DNA from: Streptomyces sp. NBC_01268
GTDB lineage: Bacteria > Actinomycetota > Actinomycetes > Streptomycetales > Streptomycetaceae
Direction: 5' to 3'
Length of the DNA stretch: 64,000 nucleotides
Assembly (NCBI RefSeq): GCF_036240795.1
Contig: NZ_CP108454.1
Coordinates: forward strand, 4,960,001 to 5,024,000
A program made the translations under genes and the position numbers. The notes under the pieces were generated by a model. That model saw only the letters and a list, made by a program, of their open reading frames with translations, did no database searches and was not told the DNA's origin. Shown in pieces: positions 1 through 9,130 of this stretch; the first letter of the stretch is position 1; the number at the start of each line of letters is the position of its first letter.

Positions 1-232
1 CCTCTTCACCGAGATCGCCCCGCGCTACTCGGAGCGTCCGGGTGGTTACACCCGTATCACCAAGATCGGCAACCGTCGTGGCGACAACGCCCCGATGGCC
101 GTGATCGAGCTGGTCGAGGGCGAGATCGCCAAGAAGGCGACCGTCGCCGAGGCCGAGGCCGCCACCAAGCGTGCCGTCAAGGAGGCCGACGAGGCCGCCG
201 AGGTCAAGACCGAGGACGCCCAGGACGCCTGA
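1..232 (+). CDS. rplQ: Ribosomal protein L17, C-terminal part
   Basis: The end of the gene for large-subunit ribosomal protein L17; its 5' part lies before the window. The frame enters at base 2 and runs 76 codons to TGA at 230-232. The conserved L17 segment [19 protein letters not shown] is visible, followed by an Ala/Glu/Lys-rich tail of about 35 residues that is typical of actinobacterial L17. A strong hairpin follows at once, and truA lies 86 bp downstream, the usual rplQ-truA order at the end of an alpha ribosomal operon. Identification rests on motif and context. Confidence 0.93.
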   Translation, partial: LFTEIAPRYSERPGGYTRITKIGNRRGDNAPMAVIELVEGEIAKKATVAEAEAATKRAVKEADEAAEVKTEDAQDA

Positions 233-254
233 GCGTTCTGAACGATCTCGTGTG

Positions 255-284
255 CGGGCCCGCACCCCTCGGGGTGCGGGCCCG
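255..284 (+). terminator. Hairpin terminator after rplQ
   Basis: A perfect 14-bp inverted repeat: 255-268 pairs with 271-284, with a two-base centre. It lies 22 bp after the rplQ stop and lacks a long T run, as is usual for GC-rich actinobacterial terminators. It may end the ribosomal operon or only attenuate reading into truA. Confidence 0.7.
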
Positions 285-318
285 TTCCGCGCGTACAGGC
301 ATGGAGAGGATGAGGCGC

Positions 319-1176
319 GTGAGCGACGACGTGCAGCCCGGTTTCGTACGGGTACGGCTGGACCTTTCGTACGACGGCAAGGACTTCTCCGGTTGGGCCA
401 AGCAGGCCCAGGGGCAGCGCACCGTGCAGGGCGACATCGAGGACGCCCTGAAGACGGTCACCCGCTCCAAGGAGACGTACGAGCTCACCGTCGCCGGCCG
501 CACCGACGCCGGTGTGCACGCCCGCGGCCAGGTCGCCCACGTCGATCTGCCCGTCGCCCTGTGGGAGGAGCACCACGACAAGCTGCTGCGGCGGCTCGCG
601 GGGCGCCTCTCGCACGACGTGCGGGTGTGGCGGCTGACCGAGGCCCCGGAGGGCTTCAACGCGCGCTTCTCGGCGATCTGGCGCCGCTACGCCTACCGCG
701 TCACCGACAACCCCGGCGGCGTCGACCCGCTGCTGCGCGGACACGTCCTGTGGCACGACTGGGCCCTCGACATGGACGCCATGAACGCCGCCGCCGAGCG
801 GCTCGTCGGCGAGCACGACTTCGCCGCCTACTGCAAGCGGCGGGAGGGCGCCACCACCATCCGCACGCTCCAGGAGCTGCGCTGGGAGCGGCGCCCGGAC
901 GGTGTGCTGGAGGCCACGGTCAAGGCCGACGCCTTCTGCCACAACATGGTCCGGTCGCTGGTCGGCGCGCTGCTCTTCGTGGGCGACGGGCACCGGCCGG
1001 TGGAGTGGCCCGGCAAGGTGCTCGCCGCGGGTGTGCGGGACTCGGCCGTGCACGTCGTACGGCCGCACGGCCTCACCCTCGAAGAGGTCGGCTACCCCGC
1101 CGACGACCAGCTCGCCGCCCGCAACAAGGAGGCGCGCAACAAGCGCTCACTCCCGGGGAGCGCCGGCTGCTGCTGA
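319..1176 (+). CDS. truA: tRNA pseudouridine(38-40) synthase TruA
   Basis: Converts uridines 38-40 in the tRNA anticodon stem to pseudouridine. The protein is 285 residues with the family N-terminus [15 protein letters not shown] and the catalytic-Asp motif [34 protein letters not shown] and [17 protein letters not shown] are also typical. The GTG at 319 is chosen because GGAGAGG at 303-309 sits about 10 bases upstream; in-frame ATGs at 301 and 310 are alternatives adding up to six residues. The last 30 bp overlap the convergent gene at 1147-2112. Function is certain at family level; only the start is uncertain. Confidence 0.95.
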   Translation: MSDDVQPGFVRVRLDLSYDGKDFSGWAKQAQGQRTVQGDIEDALKTVTRSKETYELTVAGRTDAGVHARGQVAHVDLPVALWEEHHDKLLRRLAGRLSHDVRVWRLTEAPEGFNARFSAIWRRYAYRVTDNPGGVDPLLRGHVLWHDWALDMDAMNAAAERLVGEHDFAAYCKRREGATTIRTLQELRWERRPDGVLEATVKADAFCHNMVRSLVGALLFVGDGHRPVEWPGKVLAAGVRDSAVHVVRPHGLTLEEVGYPADDQLAARNKEARNKRSLPGSAGCC

Positions 1177-2112
1177 GGCCTGGGCGCGGCCCCGGGCGTA
1201 GATCTGGTTGAACGCGAAGGTGCCCAGGTCGTCGGCGGTCTGGAAGACCGCCTTGTCGCCCGTGGTGACCTTGGTGCCGTTGGTGAAGCCGGTCTGGGTG
1301 AGGTAGACGTACCGGCCGACCGAGTTGGTGCGGCGCAGGCAGACCGTCTGGTGGCAGAAGTCGCCGACGCCGGCGCCGGTGAGCGGCGCGATGCCGCCGC
1401 CCGCCTGCTTCTTCGCCTTGAGCGCCTGGTCGTCGGTGGGGAAGACGGCCACCCCGACGGTGACGGCGACGCCGTCCTTCACGTACGTGGCGCGGATCAC
1501 CCGGGTGCAGCCGTTGGCCTTCAGGACGGAGCCGAGGCCGCCCTGGGTGACGGCGGCGCAGTTCGTCGTCGAGGCGGTCGCGCCCTTCTGGTAGGGGCGC
1601 CCGTTCATGGTCAGCTTCTTGCCCGGGAAGAGGCCCTCGGCGCTCAGCGGCGCCTTGTCCTTCTTCGCGTCGGTGAGGAAGTCCATCGGGTTCGGCGGAG
1701 GCAGCGGGGCGACCGAGGAGAAGGTCGGCGCCGGGCTGGCGGAGTCCGTGGGGGCGGCCGAGCCGGTCGGGGTGGGCCCGCCGTTCTTGGCCTCGTCGTT
1801 GCTCTTGTTGGTGAGCACGACGGCGGTGGCGACGACCGCGCCCACGGCGAGCACCGCGAGGACGCCGCCGCCGATGACCAGGCCGCGCTTGCGCTTGTTA
1901 CGGGCGGCCGAGGCCTCCGCGAGGGCGCCCCAGTCCGGGGTGTGCCCGGGCTGCGCCCCCGGGAAGGGGTTCGGCTGCGTCGGGCCGGCCTGCCCAGGCC
2001 CCTGGAAGCCCCCCTGCGGGCCGTTCTGCCACGCCTGCGGCGGCGGCTGCTGTCCGTACGGCTGCTGCTGTTCCGGGCCCTGCTGCGGCCACTGTGGTCC
2101 CCCAAAGCTCAT
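1147..2112 (-). CDS. Pro/Gln-rich single-pass membrane protein of unknown function
   Basis: 321 residues. The first ~90 are rich in Pro, Gln and Gly (runs such as [18 protein letters not shown]), followed by a basic stretch RNKRKRG and one hydrophobic helix ([21 protein letters not shown]). After that comes a Ser/Thr/Pro linker and an outside domain of about 180 residues with three or four cysteines that could form disulfides. The arrangement (disordered cytosolic N-terminus, TM anchor, folded outer domain) is common in actinobacterial envelope proteins. I do not recognise the domain. The start is the ATG at 2112, giving MSFGGPQWP; an upstream ATG-like frame to 2160 would collide with the divergent gene. 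Convergent overlap with truA. Confidence 0.75.
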   Translation of the reverse strand: MSFGGPQWPQQGPEQQQPYGQQPPPQAWQNGPQGGFQGPGQAGPTQPNPFPGAQPGHTPDWGALAEASAARNKRKRGLVIGGGVLAVLAVGAVVATAVVLTNKSNDEAKNGGPTPTGSAAPTDSASPAPTFSSVAPLPPPNPMDFLTDAKKDKAPLSAEGLFPGKKLTMNGRPYQKGATASTTNCAAVTQGGLGSVLKANGCTRVIRATYVKDGVAVTVGVAVFPTDDQALKAKKQAGGGIAPLTGAGVGDFCHQTVCLRRTNSVGRYVYLTQTGFTNGTKVTTGDKAVFQTADDLGTFAFNQIYARGRAQASAAAGAPRE

Positions 2113-2153
2113 GCCGCGCATCCTAATCCGCTTGGGATCACACGGGTCGGGCG

Positions 2154-3791
2154 GTGACAATGCCCCTCATGGGACATGTCGAGGCCGCGCATCTGGAGTA
2201 CTACCTTCCGGACGGGAGGGTCCTGCTCGGGGACGCCTCCTTCCGGGTCGGAGAGGGCGCCGTCGTCGCCCTGGTCGGGGCCAACGGCGCCGGCAAGACG
2301 ACCTTGCTCCGGATGATCGCCGGTGAGCTCCAGCCGCACGGCGGCACCGTCACCGTCAGCGGCGGGCTCGGCGTGATGCCGCAGTTCGTGGGCTCCGTGC
2401 GGGACGCGTCCACCGTCCGCGACCTGCTGGTCTCGGTGGCGCCCGCGCGCATCAAGGCCGCCGCGAAGGCGGTCGACGAGGCCGAGCACCGGATCATGAC
2501 CGTCGACGACGAGGCCGCGCAGATGGCGTACGCGCAGGCCCTCAGCGACTGGGCCGAGGTCCACGGGTACGAGTTCGAGACCCTCTGGGACATCTGCACG
2601 ACGGCCGCGATGGGCGTCCCGTACGACAAGGCGCAGTTCCGCCAGGTGCGCACGCTCAGCGGCGGCGAGCAGAAGCGGCTGGTCCTGGAGTACCTGCTGC
2701 GCGGCAACGACGAGGTGCTGCTGCTCGACGAGCCGGACAACTACCTGGACGTCCCCGGCAAGCGCTGGCTGGAGGAGCGGCTGCGGGAGACCCGCAAGAC
2801 CGTGCTCTTCATCTCCCACGACCGGGAGCTGCTCTCCCGGGGCGCGCAGAAGATCGTGGCCGTGGAGCCCGGCCCGGCCGGGTCCGACGTGTGGGTGCAC
2901 GGCGGCGGCTTCGACACCTTCCACGAGGCGCGGCGGGAGCGGTTCGCCCGCTTCGAGGAGCTCAAGCGGCGCTGGGAGGAGAAGCACGCCCAGCTGAAGA
3001 AGCTGGTGGTCAACCTGCGGCAGGCGGCCGCGGTCAGCCACGAGATGGCCTCGCGCTACGCGGCGGCGCAGACCCGGCTGAAGAAGTTCGAGGAGGCGGG
3101 CCCGCCGCCGGAGCCGCCGCGCGAGCAGGACATCCGGATGCGGCTGCGCGGCGGGCGCACCGGGGTGCGGGCCTTCACGGCCGAGAACCTGGAGCTCACC
3201 GGCCTGATGAAGCCCTTCTCCCTGGAGATCTTCTACGGGGAGCGGGTCGCCGTCCTGGGCTCCAACGGCTCCGGCAAGTCGCACTTCCTGCGCCTGCTGG
3301 CCGGCGACCCCTCGGTGGCCCACACGGGCACCTGGAAGCTGGGCGCGCGGGTCGTCCCCGGGCACTTCGCGCAGACCCACGCCCACCCGGAGCTCTTCGG
3401 CCGGCCCCTCGTCGACATCCTGTGGACGGAGCACGCCAAGGACCGCGGCGCCGCGATGTCGATGCTGCGCCGCTACGAGCTGGAGCGTCAGGGCGACCAG
3501 CCCTTCGACAAGCTCTCCGGCGGCCAGCAGGCCCGCTTCCAGATCCTCCTCCTGGAGCTGGCCGGCACCACCGCCCTGCTCCTGGACGAGCCGACGGACA
3601 ACCTGGACCTGGAGTCGGCGGAGGCCCTCCAGGACGGTCTGGAGTCCTACGACGGCACGGTCCTGGCCGTCACCCACGACCGCTGGTTCGCCCGCTCCTT
3701 CGACCGCTACCTGGTCTTCGGCTCGGACGGCGTGGTCCGCGAGACGCCGGAGCCGGTGTGGGACGAGCGGCGGGTGGAGCGGGCCCGGTAG
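2154..3791 (+). CDS. ABC-F family ATPase (two ATP-binding domains, no membrane domain)
   Basis: 545 residues with two full ABC cassettes and no transmembrane segments, the plan of ABC-F proteins, most of which act on ribosomes rather than as transporters. Cassette 1 has Walker A GANGAGKTT, signature LSGGEQKR and Walker B VLLLDEPDNYLD; cassette 2 has SNGSGKSH, LSGGQQAR and LLLDEPTDNLDLE. A charged helical linker (around residues 255-320, ERFARFEELKRRWEEKHAQL) lies between them. It could be a housekeeping translation factor or an antibiotic-resistance ABC-F; sequence alone does not decide. The GTG at 2154 or ATGs at 2160 or 2169 may start it; 41 bp separate it from the divergent gene, so the promoters must be compact. 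Confidence 0.9.
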   Translation: MTMPLMGHVEAAHLEYYLPDGRVLLGDASFRVGEGAVVALVGANGAGKTTLLRMIAGELQPHGGTVTVSGGLGVMPQFVGSVRDASTVRDLLVSVAPARIKAAAKAVDEAEHRIMTVDDEAAQMAYAQALSDWAEVHGYEFETLWDICTTAAMGVPYDKAQFRQVRTLSGGEQKRLVLEYLLRGNDEVLLLDEPDNYLDVPGKRWLEERLRETRKTVLFISHDRELLSRGAQKIVAVEPGPAGSDVWVHGGGFDTFHEARRERFARFEELKRRWEEKHAQLKKLVVNLRQAAAVSHEMASRYAAAQTRLKKFEEAGPPPEPPREQDIRMRLRGGRTGVRAFTAENLELTGLMKPFSLEIFYGERVAVLGSNGSGKSHFLRLLAGDPSVAHTGTWKLGARVVPGHFAQTHAHPELFGRPLVDILWTEHAKDRGAAMSMLRRYELERQGDQPFDKLSGGQQARFQILLLELAGTTALLLDEPTDNLDLESAEALQDGLESYDGTVLAVTHDRWFARSFDRYLVFGSDGVVRETPEPVWDERRVERAR

Positions 3792-3810
3792 GCGCGCCCT
3801 CCCGCAGCAC

Positions 3811-4749
3811 CTACGGCACCAGCACCAGGCGCCCACGCAGGCCGCCCTCCGCCAGGCGCCGGTGCGCCCGGGCGGCCTGCGCGAGGGGGAGGGTCCCGGC
3901 CAGGCGCGGGGTGAGGGCGCCCCGGTCGGCGAGGGCCGCCAGGCGGGCGAGGCCGGCCGGGTCGGCGCGGACCCAGACCGGGACGACCCGGATGCCCCGC
4001 AGGGGGTACGGGGCGCCGCCGGCCACCAGGGCCGCGAAGGCGCCTCCGGTGCGGACCGCGTCCAGGGCCGCGGCCCCGAGGACGGCGCCGTCCAGGGCGG
4101 CGGCCACGCCGCCGGGGACCAGCTCCCGGACGGCCTCGCCGAGGCGCGGGGCGTCGGCGGGCACGAACAGCGCGGCGCCCAGGCCCCGGACCAGGGCCTC
4201 GTCGCCCGTACGGGCCGTCGCCACGATCCGCAGGCCGCGCGCGGCGGCCAGTTGCACGGCGTAGCCGCCGACCGCGCCCGCCGCGCCCGTGACCAGGACC
4301 GTCTCCCCGGCGGGCAGGTCCAGCGCGTCCAGGGCCTGGAGGGCGGTGAGCCCGGCCAGTGGCAGGGTCGCGGCGGACGCCGGGTCGAGCTCCGCGGGGG
4401 CTGGGGCGAGGGCGTGGGCGTCCAGGACCACGTACTCCGCCTGGGTGCCGAGCGGCACGTCCAGGCGGTCGTTCAGGCCGATGACCCGGTCGCCGGGTGC
4501 GAGACCGGTCACGCCGGGGCCGGTCCGGTCGACGACGCCGGCGACGTCCCAGCCGAGGCCGGTGCGGCCCCGGCCGGCCATCAGGCCGGCCTCCGCGAGG
4601 ACGCCCGAGCGGGTCGCGAGGTCGACCGGGTGGACGGTGGCGGCCTCGACCCTGATCCGGACCCTTCCGGGTCCCGTCGTGGGCACCGGGACCTCGGCGA
4701 TCCGCAGGACCTCGGGGCCGCCGAAGGAGTCGATGACGAGAGCGCGCAT
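3811..4749 (-). CDS. NADPH:quinone-oxidoreductase-like zinc-independent MDR protein
   Basis: 312 residues of the medium-chain dehydrogenase/reductase family. The N-terminus MRALVIDSFGGPEVLRIAEV is the quinone-oxidoreductase pattern, GWDVAGVVDRTGPGV follows, and the nucleotide-binding motif VLVTGAAGAVGGYAVQLA lies near residue 145. The structural and catalytic zinc ligands of alcohol dehydrogenases are absent, as in quinone or crotonyl-CoA reductases. It is divergent from an HxlR-family regulator 114 bp away. In Corynebacterium (QorR/qor2) and Bacillus (YodB) such pairs respond to quinones or diamide, so control by the neighbour is likely (inference). Confidence 0.85.
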   Translation of the reverse strand: MRALVIDSFGGPEVLRIAEVPVPTTGPGRVRIRVEAATVHPVDLATRSGVLAEAGLMAGRGRTGLGWDVAGVVDRTGPGVTGLAPGDRVIGLNDRLDVPLGTQAEYVVLDAHALAPAPAELDPASAATLPLAGLTALQALDALDLPAGETVLVTGAAGAVGGYAVQLAAARGLRIVATARTGDEALVRGLGAALFVPADAPRLGEAVRELVPGGVAAALDGAVLGAAALDAVRTGGAFAALVAGGAPYPLRGIRVVPVWVRADPAGLARLAALADRGALTPRLAGTLPLAQAARAHRRLAEGGLRGRLVLVP

Positions 4750-4797
4750 GGCCGGGGCCTTCCCTGGGGGAGCGGTGTGCTGACCCCACGAACCTAG

Positions 4798-4841
4798 GGA
4801 GAGCTACTCTCCGTCGGGAAGTACGTACCCGGGAGTGCGTA
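4798..4841. promoter_or_regulatory. Candidate operator region between the quinone reductase and HxlR genes
   Basis: The 114-bp divergent gap holds two symmetric elements: GGAGAG-CTA-CTCTCC at 4798-4812, and GTACGTAC at 4821-4828 followed by GTGCGTAC at 4834-4841. HxlR-type regulators bind such short dyads, often containing GTAC, over divergent promoters. The symmetry is seen directly; the role as binding site is inference. Confidence 0.4.
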
Positions 4842-4863
4842 CCGCACCGGAAGGAGCGTGCCG

Positions 4864-5271
4864 ATGGGCACCCGCACCGCCGCCGAGCGCCGTGACGAGG
4901 CCCGGCGCGCCTATGACGCGTATCTCGCCGAGTGCCCCGCCCGGCAGCTCCTCGACCGGCTCTCCGACAAGTGGGTCACGCTGCTCCTGAACGCCCTCGC
5001 GGACGGCCCGCGCCGCTACGCCGAGCTGGGGCGCAAGGTCGCCGGGGTCAGCCAGAAGATGCTCACGCAGACCTTGCGGGGCCTGGAGCGGGACGGCCTC
5101 GTCGCCCGGACGGTCACCCCCTGCGTACCCGTACGGGTCGACTACGCCCTGACCCCGCTCGGCGAGAGCCTGCTGCCGGTGGTGCGGGCCGTGAAGGAGT
5201 GGGCGGACGGGCACATCGAGGAGGTCGTCTCCGCGAGGGAGGCGTACGACGGCGGCGCCGACGCGTTTTGA
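4864..5271 (+). CDS. HxlR (DUF24) family winged-helix regulator, probably redox-responsive
   Basis: 135 residues. It has the HxlR core CPARQLLDRLSDKWVTLLL, the recognition segment RRYAELGRKVAGVSQKMLTQTL and the wing GLVARTVTPCVPVRVDY. Cys24 lies just before the first helix, the position used for quinone/diamide sensing in YodB and QorR-type members; a second Cys is in the wing. The ATG at 4864 is preferred over the GTG at 4858 because AAGGAG at 4851-4856 is 7 bases from it but only 1 base from the GTG. It probably represses the divergent oxidoreductase gene and itself (inference). Its stop overlaps the likely rplM promoter. Confidence 0.85.
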   Translation: MGTRTAAERRDEARRAYDAYLAECPARQLLDRLSDKWVTLLLNALADGPRRYAELGRKVAGVSQKMLTQTLRGLERDGLVARTVTPCVPVRVDYALTPLGESLLPVVRAVKEWADGHIEEVVSAREAYDGGADAF

Positions 5272-5297
5272 CCCGCCCGGGGGAGCCCGGGTACGCT
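5268..5297 (+). promoter_or_regulatory. Candidate promoter of rplM-rpsI
   Basis: TTGACC at 5268-5273 and TACGCT at 5292-5297, 18 bp apart, a reasonable match to a vegetative (HrdB-type) promoter. It overlaps the stop codon of the HxlR gene and would give a leader of about 170 bases before rplM. Confidence 0.45.
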
Positions 5298-5400
5298 TCT
5301 GCTTTGTTATGCGTACTGGCTTCGTCGTTCTCACGCGAAGGGCCGTTGCGCAGGTTCCCTGGAGCAGTTACCAGTGGCTCGCATACGGGCGGTGTCCCGG

Positions 5401-5458
5401 CAGTGCAGGCCCCAGCTGCATGATCGCTTCAGGTGTGTCTGGACTCCATCCACTGAAG
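5401..5458 (+). promoter_or_regulatory. Structured leader of rplM (possible L13 autoregulatory element)
   Basis: The ~200-bp gap before rplM contains stem-forming pairs: TGCAG/CTGCA (5404-5408 with 5416-5420) and CTTCAG/CTGAAG (5427-5432 with 5453-5458). The second ends 16 bases before the GTG and so lies close to the ribosome-binding region. L13 operons in several bacteria are controlled through such leaders. The pairs are seen; the control function is inference. Confidence 0.35.
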
Positions 5459-5474
5459 AAGCGAAGGCTACGAA

Positions 5475-5918
5475 GTGCGTACGTACAGCCCCAAGCCCGG
5501 CGATGTCACTCGCCAGTGGCACATCATCGACGCGCAGGACATCGTCCTGGGTCGTCTGGCGACCACGGCTGCGAACCTCCTGCGAGGTAAGCACAAGCCC
5601 GTCTACGCCCCCCACATGGACATGGGCGACTTCGTCATCATCATCAACGCCGACAAGGTTCACCTGTCCGGCAACAAGAAGACCCAGAAGATGGCGTACC
5701 GCCACTCTGGCTACCCGGGTGGTCTGCGCTCCGTCCGCTACGACGAGCTGCTGGACAAGAACCCCGAGAAGGCCGTCGAGAAGGCCATCAAGGGCATGAT
5801 CCCCAAGAACACCCTGGGCCGTCAGATGCTCTCGAAGCTGAAGGTCTACGCGGGCGAGAACCACCCGCACGCTGCCCAGCAGCCGGTCCCGTTCGAGATC
5901 ACCCAGGTCGCGCAGTAG
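5475..5918 (+). CDS. rplM: Ribosomal protein L13
   Basis: 147 residues, the usual size for L13 of the large subunit. The start [48 protein letters not shown] and [20 protein letters not shown] are canonical. GTG start at 5475. It is followed after 44 bp by rpsI, the universal rplM-rpsI operon. Codon choice favours highly expressed-gene codons (AAG, CGT), unlike many neighbours. Confidence 0.97.
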   Translation: MRTYSPKPGDVTRQWHIIDAQDIVLGRLATTAANLLRGKHKPVYAPHMDMGDFVIIINADKVHLSGNKKTQKMAYRHSGYPGGLRSVRYDELLDKNPEKAVEKAIKGMIPKNTLGRQMLSKLKVYAGENHPHAAQQPVPFEITQVAQ

Positions 5919-5962
5919 TTCCGGCCACACCCCCTAAGAACGAAAGAAATCTGAGGAGCATC

Positions 5963-6475
5963 GTGGCCGAGACCACCCCCGAGACCCCCGTCGACGAGTT
6001 CGAGGGCGTCGAGGAGTACACCACCGAGACCGAGATCGTCGAGGGTGACTACACCTCCGAGTCCCTCGCGTCCCGCTTCGGCGACCCGCAGCCGGCCGCC
6101 GGCCTGGGCCGTCGCAAGAACGCCATCGCCCGCGTCCGGATCGTTCCGGGCACCGGCAAGTGGAAGATCAACGGTCGCACCCTTGAGGACTACTTCCCCA
6201 ACAAGGTGCACCAGCAGGAAGTCAACGAGCCCTTCAAGGTGCTCGAGCTCGACAACCGCTACGACGTCATCGCCCGCATCGCGGGTGGCGGCGTGTCCGG
6301 CCAGGCCGGCGCCCTGCGCCTCGGCGTGGCCCGTGCGCTGAACGAGGCGGACGTCGAGAACAACCGCCCGGCGCTGAAGAAGGCCGGCTTCCTCTCCCGC
6401 GACGACCGTGCGGTCGAGCGCAAGAAGGCCGGTCTCAAGAAGGCCCGTAAGGCCCCGCAGTACAGCAAGCGTTAA
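5963..6475 (+). CDS. rpsI: Ribosomal protein S9
   Basis: 170 residues of small-subunit protein S9. The conserved part starts near residue 48 ([19 protein letters not shown]) and ends with the invariant [10 protein letters not shown], whose Lys-Arg tail reaches the P-site tRNA. The ~45-residue acidic N-terminal extension ([20 protein letters not shown]) is typical of actinobacteria. GTG start with GAGGAG just upstream. Second gene of the rplM operon, closed by a strong terminator. Confidence 0.97.
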   Translation: MAETTPETPVDEFEGVEEYTTETEIVEGDYTSESLASRFGDPQPAAGLGRRKNAIARVRIVPGTGKWKINGRTLEDYFPNKVHQQEVNEPFKVLELDNRYDVIARIAGGGVSGQAGALRLGVARALNEADVENNRPALKKAGFLSRDDRAVERKKAGLKKARKAPQYSKR

Positions 6476-6498
6476 TCGCCTGCTCGGTCTGCTTTGTA

Positions 6499-6546
6499 CG
6501 TACGCCCCGGCGGCACTGTCCGTGCTGCCGGGGCGTACGGCTTTTT
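6499..6546 (+). terminator. Rho-independent terminator after rpsI
   Basis: An 18-bp stem (6499-6516 with 6522-6539, one G-U pair), a 5-base loop, then five Ts at 6542-6546. It ends the rplM-rpsI operon and isolates glmM. Confidence 0.85.
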
Positions 6547-6698
6547 CACACCTTGGTTTCATAATCTTGGACAGGACCCCGGACACCACCCTGGGCACAC
6601 ATGTGGGCGTCTTCTGAACGACTCGGACGGCTCGGACGTAAGAAGCGGGCATCAGCCGGTCAGGGGATCGCATTTCTGAGCACTTTCGGAGGACAGCT

Positions 6699-8057
6699 GT
6701 GGGACGACTCTTCGGCACGGACGGGGTCCGCGGTGTGGCCAACGCCGACCTGACGGCGGAGCTGGCGCTCGGCCTGTCGGTCGCGGCCGCGCACGTGCTC
6801 GCCGAGGCGGGCACCTTCGAGGGCCATCGGCCGACCGCCGTGGTCGGGCGGGACCCGCGGGCCTCGGGAGAGTTCCTGGAGGCCGCGGTCGTCGCCGGCC
6901 TCGCCAGCGCGGGCGTCGACGTCCTGCGCGTCGGCGTGCTGCCGACCCCCGCCGTGGCGTATCTCACCGGCGCCCTCGGCGCCGACCTCGGCGTGATGCT
7001 GTCGGCCTCGCACAACGCGATGCCCGACAACGGCATCAAGTTCTTCGCGCGCGGCGGGCACAAGCTGGCCGACGAGCTGGAGGACCGGATCGAGTCCGTC
7101 TACGAGGAGCACCGCACCGGCGCCCCGTGGGACCGTCCGACCGGTTCCGGCGTCGGCCGGGTCCGCGACTACGACGAGGGCTTCGACAAGTACGTCGCCC
7201 ACCTCATCGCCGTCCTCCCCAACCGGCTCGACGGGCTGAAGATCGTCCTCGACGAGGCGCACGGCGCCGCGGCCCGCGTCTCGCCCGAGGCCTTCTCCCG
7301 GGCCGGCGCCACCGTCGTCACCATCGGCGCCGAGCCGGACGGCCTCAACATCAACGACGGCTGCGGCTCCACCCACCTGGGCCTGCTGAAGGCCGCAGTC
7401 GTCGAGCACGGCGCCGACCTCGGCATCGCGCACGACGGCGACGCCGACCGCTGCCTGGCCGTGGACGCGGCCGGCAACGAGGTCGACGGCGACCAGATCC
7501 TCGCCGTGCTCGCGCTCGCCATGCGCGAGGCCGGCACGCTGCGCGGCGACACCGTCGTCGGCACCGTCATGTCGAACCTCGGCTTCAAGCTGGCCATGGA
7601 GCGCGAGGGCCTCGCCCTCGTCCAGACCGCGGTCGGCGACCGCTACGTCCTGGAGTCCATGAAGGAGCACGGCTACGCGCTCGGCGGCGAGCAGTCCGGC
7701 CACGTCATCGTGCTCGACCACGCCACCACCGGCGACGGCACCCTCACCGGCCTGATGCTGGCCGCCCGGATCACGGCCACCGGCAAGTCCCTCACCGAGC
7801 TCGCCGCCGTCATGGAGCGGCTGCCGCAGGTCCTGGTCAACGTGCCGGACGTCGACAAGTCCCGGGTCGGCACCTCGGCCGAGCTGGCCAACGCCGTCAA
7901 CGACGCCGAGCGCGAGCTCGGCTCCACCGGCCGCGTGCTGCTGCGCCCCTCCGGCACCGAGCCGCTGGTACGGGTCATGGTCGAGGCGGCCGACATCGAG
8001 CAGGCCCGCTCGGTGGCCGGCCGGCTCGCGGACGTCGTGAAGTCGGCGCTCGGCTAG
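6699..8057 (+). CDS. glmM: Phosphoglucosamine mutase
   Basis: Interconverts glucosamine-6-phosphate and glucosamine-1-phosphate, the step after GlmS towards UDP-GlcNAc and peptidoglycan. 452 residues, normal length. The N-terminus [14 protein letters not shown], the phosphoserine loop [15 protein letters not shown] (the active Ser near residue 104), the metal loop [11 protein letters not shown] and the C-terminal phosphate-binding [14 protein letters not shown] are all present. GTG start with GGAGG 9 bases upstream. It stands alone after the rpsI terminator; glmS is about 4.3 kb downstream. Confidence 0.97.
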   Translation: MGRLFGTDGVRGVANADLTAELALGLSVAAAHVLAEAGTFEGHRPTAVVGRDPRASGEFLEAAVVAGLASAGVDVLRVGVLPTPAVAYLTGALGADLGVMLSASHNAMPDNGIKFFARGGHKLADELEDRIESVYEEHRTGAPWDRPTGSGVGRVRDYDEGFDKYVAHLIAVLPNRLDGLKIVLDEAHGAAARVSPEAFSRAGATVVTIGAEPDGLNINDGCGSTHLGLLKAAVVEHGADLGIAHDGDADRCLAVDAAGNEVDGDQILAVLALAMREAGTLRGDTVVGTVMSNLGFKLAMEREGLALVQTAVGDRYVLESMKEHGYALGGEQSGHVIVLDHATTGDGTLTGLMLAARITATGKSLTELAAVMERLPQVLVNVPDVDKSRVGTSAELANAVNDAERELGSTGRVLLRPSGTEPLVRVMVEAADIEQARSVAGRLADVVKSALG

Positions 8058-8067
8058 AGCCGGTGAC

Positions 8068-8091
8068 GGGCCGTCCGGCGACGGACGGCCC
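8068..8091 (+). terminator. Hairpin just after glmM
   Basis: Perfect 10-bp stem, 8068-8077 with 8082-8091, loop GCGA. First of two consecutive hairpins between glmM and the convergent DUF389 gene. Confidence 0.6.
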
Positions 8092-8106
8092 GCCCCCTGG
8101 CACCCC

Positions 8107-8144
8107 GTCGGCCCCCGCCCCGGTTCACCGGAGCGGGGGCCGAC
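8107..8144. terminator. Bidirectional hairpin terminator between glmM and the DUF389 gene
   Basis: A 12-bp perfect outer stem (8107-8118 with 8133-8144) capped by a second stem CCGG-TTCA-CCGG at 8120-8131. It lies between two convergent genes, 6 bp before the DUF389 stop, so it can serve both strands. Confidence 0.7.
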
Positions 8145-8150
8145 GCCCTC

Positions 8151-9128
8151 TCAGCGGGCTTCGCCGGAAGCGCCGCCGTCGCCGCCCTTGGCCTTGCGCA
8201 CCCAGTGCCCGCGCTGGGTGCGCCACAGCAGCACCTGCCCGAACAAGGTGACCGTGCCCGCGAGGATGATGCCGGTCAGGTTGAGCGCCAGCTGCTCGAC
8301 CGAGCCCCACATCTGCCCGTACTGCCCGTAGCTGAGCGCCACGGCCGCGTTCGCGGCGGCCGGCACGGTCGTCACGGAGATCGCGACGCCGATCAGCGCG
8401 CCCGACTTCGTCGAGGTCAGCGAGAGCGTGCCCGCCGCGCCCGCCAGGAGGGCGACGACGAAGGAGAACGGGTCCGGCTTCCAGATGAAGCCCGTGTTCA
8501 CCCGGGGCGCGTCCAGCTTGTCCACGCTGAACAGGCCGAGCGCGTCCATCCCCAGGCTGAAGACGGTCGTCGCGACGATCGCCGCCGCGAAGCCGACGAC
8601 CAGCGCGTACGAGGAGCGCAGCACCAGCTTGGCGGAGCGCCGCACGATCCCCGTGCAGATGCCGGCGAGCGGGCCGAACTCCGGGCCGACGGCCATCGCG
8701 CCGACGATCAGGATCGCGTTGTCGAGGACCACGCCGCAGGCCGCGATCATCGTCGCCAGGATCATGAACGCGCTGTAGGTGATGGTGAGGGTCGACTCCT
8801 CGTGGGTGGCGTCGGTCAGCTGCTCCCAGAGGACCGCGTCCGCGGCCTCTCCGGGGGCCTCCTCCTCGGCCGCCGTGGCGCGCTGCGACAGCGTGAGGTC
8901 GATGTCGTCGACGGCGATCGACCCGTCCTGATCGATCTTCAGGTCCCGCATGCCGTTGATGAGTTCGTGGCCGGCCTCGCGCGCCACGTCGCACATCACG
9001 ACGTCCCCGGCCGGTTCCCGGGCGGCGCCCGGCAGGACCACCACGTGGGTGGTGCCCACCGTCCGGTCGATGAGGGCGACGGCCGCCTCCGTACGGTCGG
9101 CCGGGACGATCATCCGAAGGTGCAGCAT
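8151..9128 (-). CDS. DUF389 multi-pass membrane protein
   Basis: 325 residues. The first ~110 form a soluble domain with an ACT-like start (MLHLRMIVPADRTEAAVALID). From residue ~115 there are about six hydrophobic helices (e.g. ITYSAFMILATMIAACGVVL and LVVGFAAAIVATTVFSLGM) with the family motifs NAILIVGAMAVGPEFGPL and LAGAAGTLSLTSTKSGALIGVAISVTTVPAAAN. This is the DUF389 family, whose biochemical role is not settled. A short charged cytosolic tail follows. Its start is 2 bp after the coaA stop, so the two are co-transcribed. An ATG at 9128 is used. Confidence 0.85.
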   Translation of the reverse strand: MLHLRMIVPADRTEAAVALIDRTVGTTHVVVLPGAAREPAGDVVMCDVAREAGHELINGMRDLKIDQDGSIAVDDIDLTLSQRATAAEEEAPGEAADAVLWEQLTDATHEESTLTITYSAFMILATMIAACGVVLDNAILIVGAMAVGPEFGPLAGICTGIVRRSAKLVLRSSYALVVGFAAAIVATTVFSLGMDALGLFSVDKLDAPRVNTGFIWKPDPFSFVVALLAGAAGTLSLTSTKSGALIGVAISVTTVPAAANAAVALSYGQYGQMWGSVEQLALNLTGIILAGTVTLFGQVLLWRTQRGHWVRKAKGGDGGASGEAR

Positions 9129-9130
9129 CC

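Noticed and set aside
2109..3836. Minus-strand frame over the ABC-F gene
   Set aside because: Antisense shadow; no domain and low-complexity Leu/Gly/Val composition.
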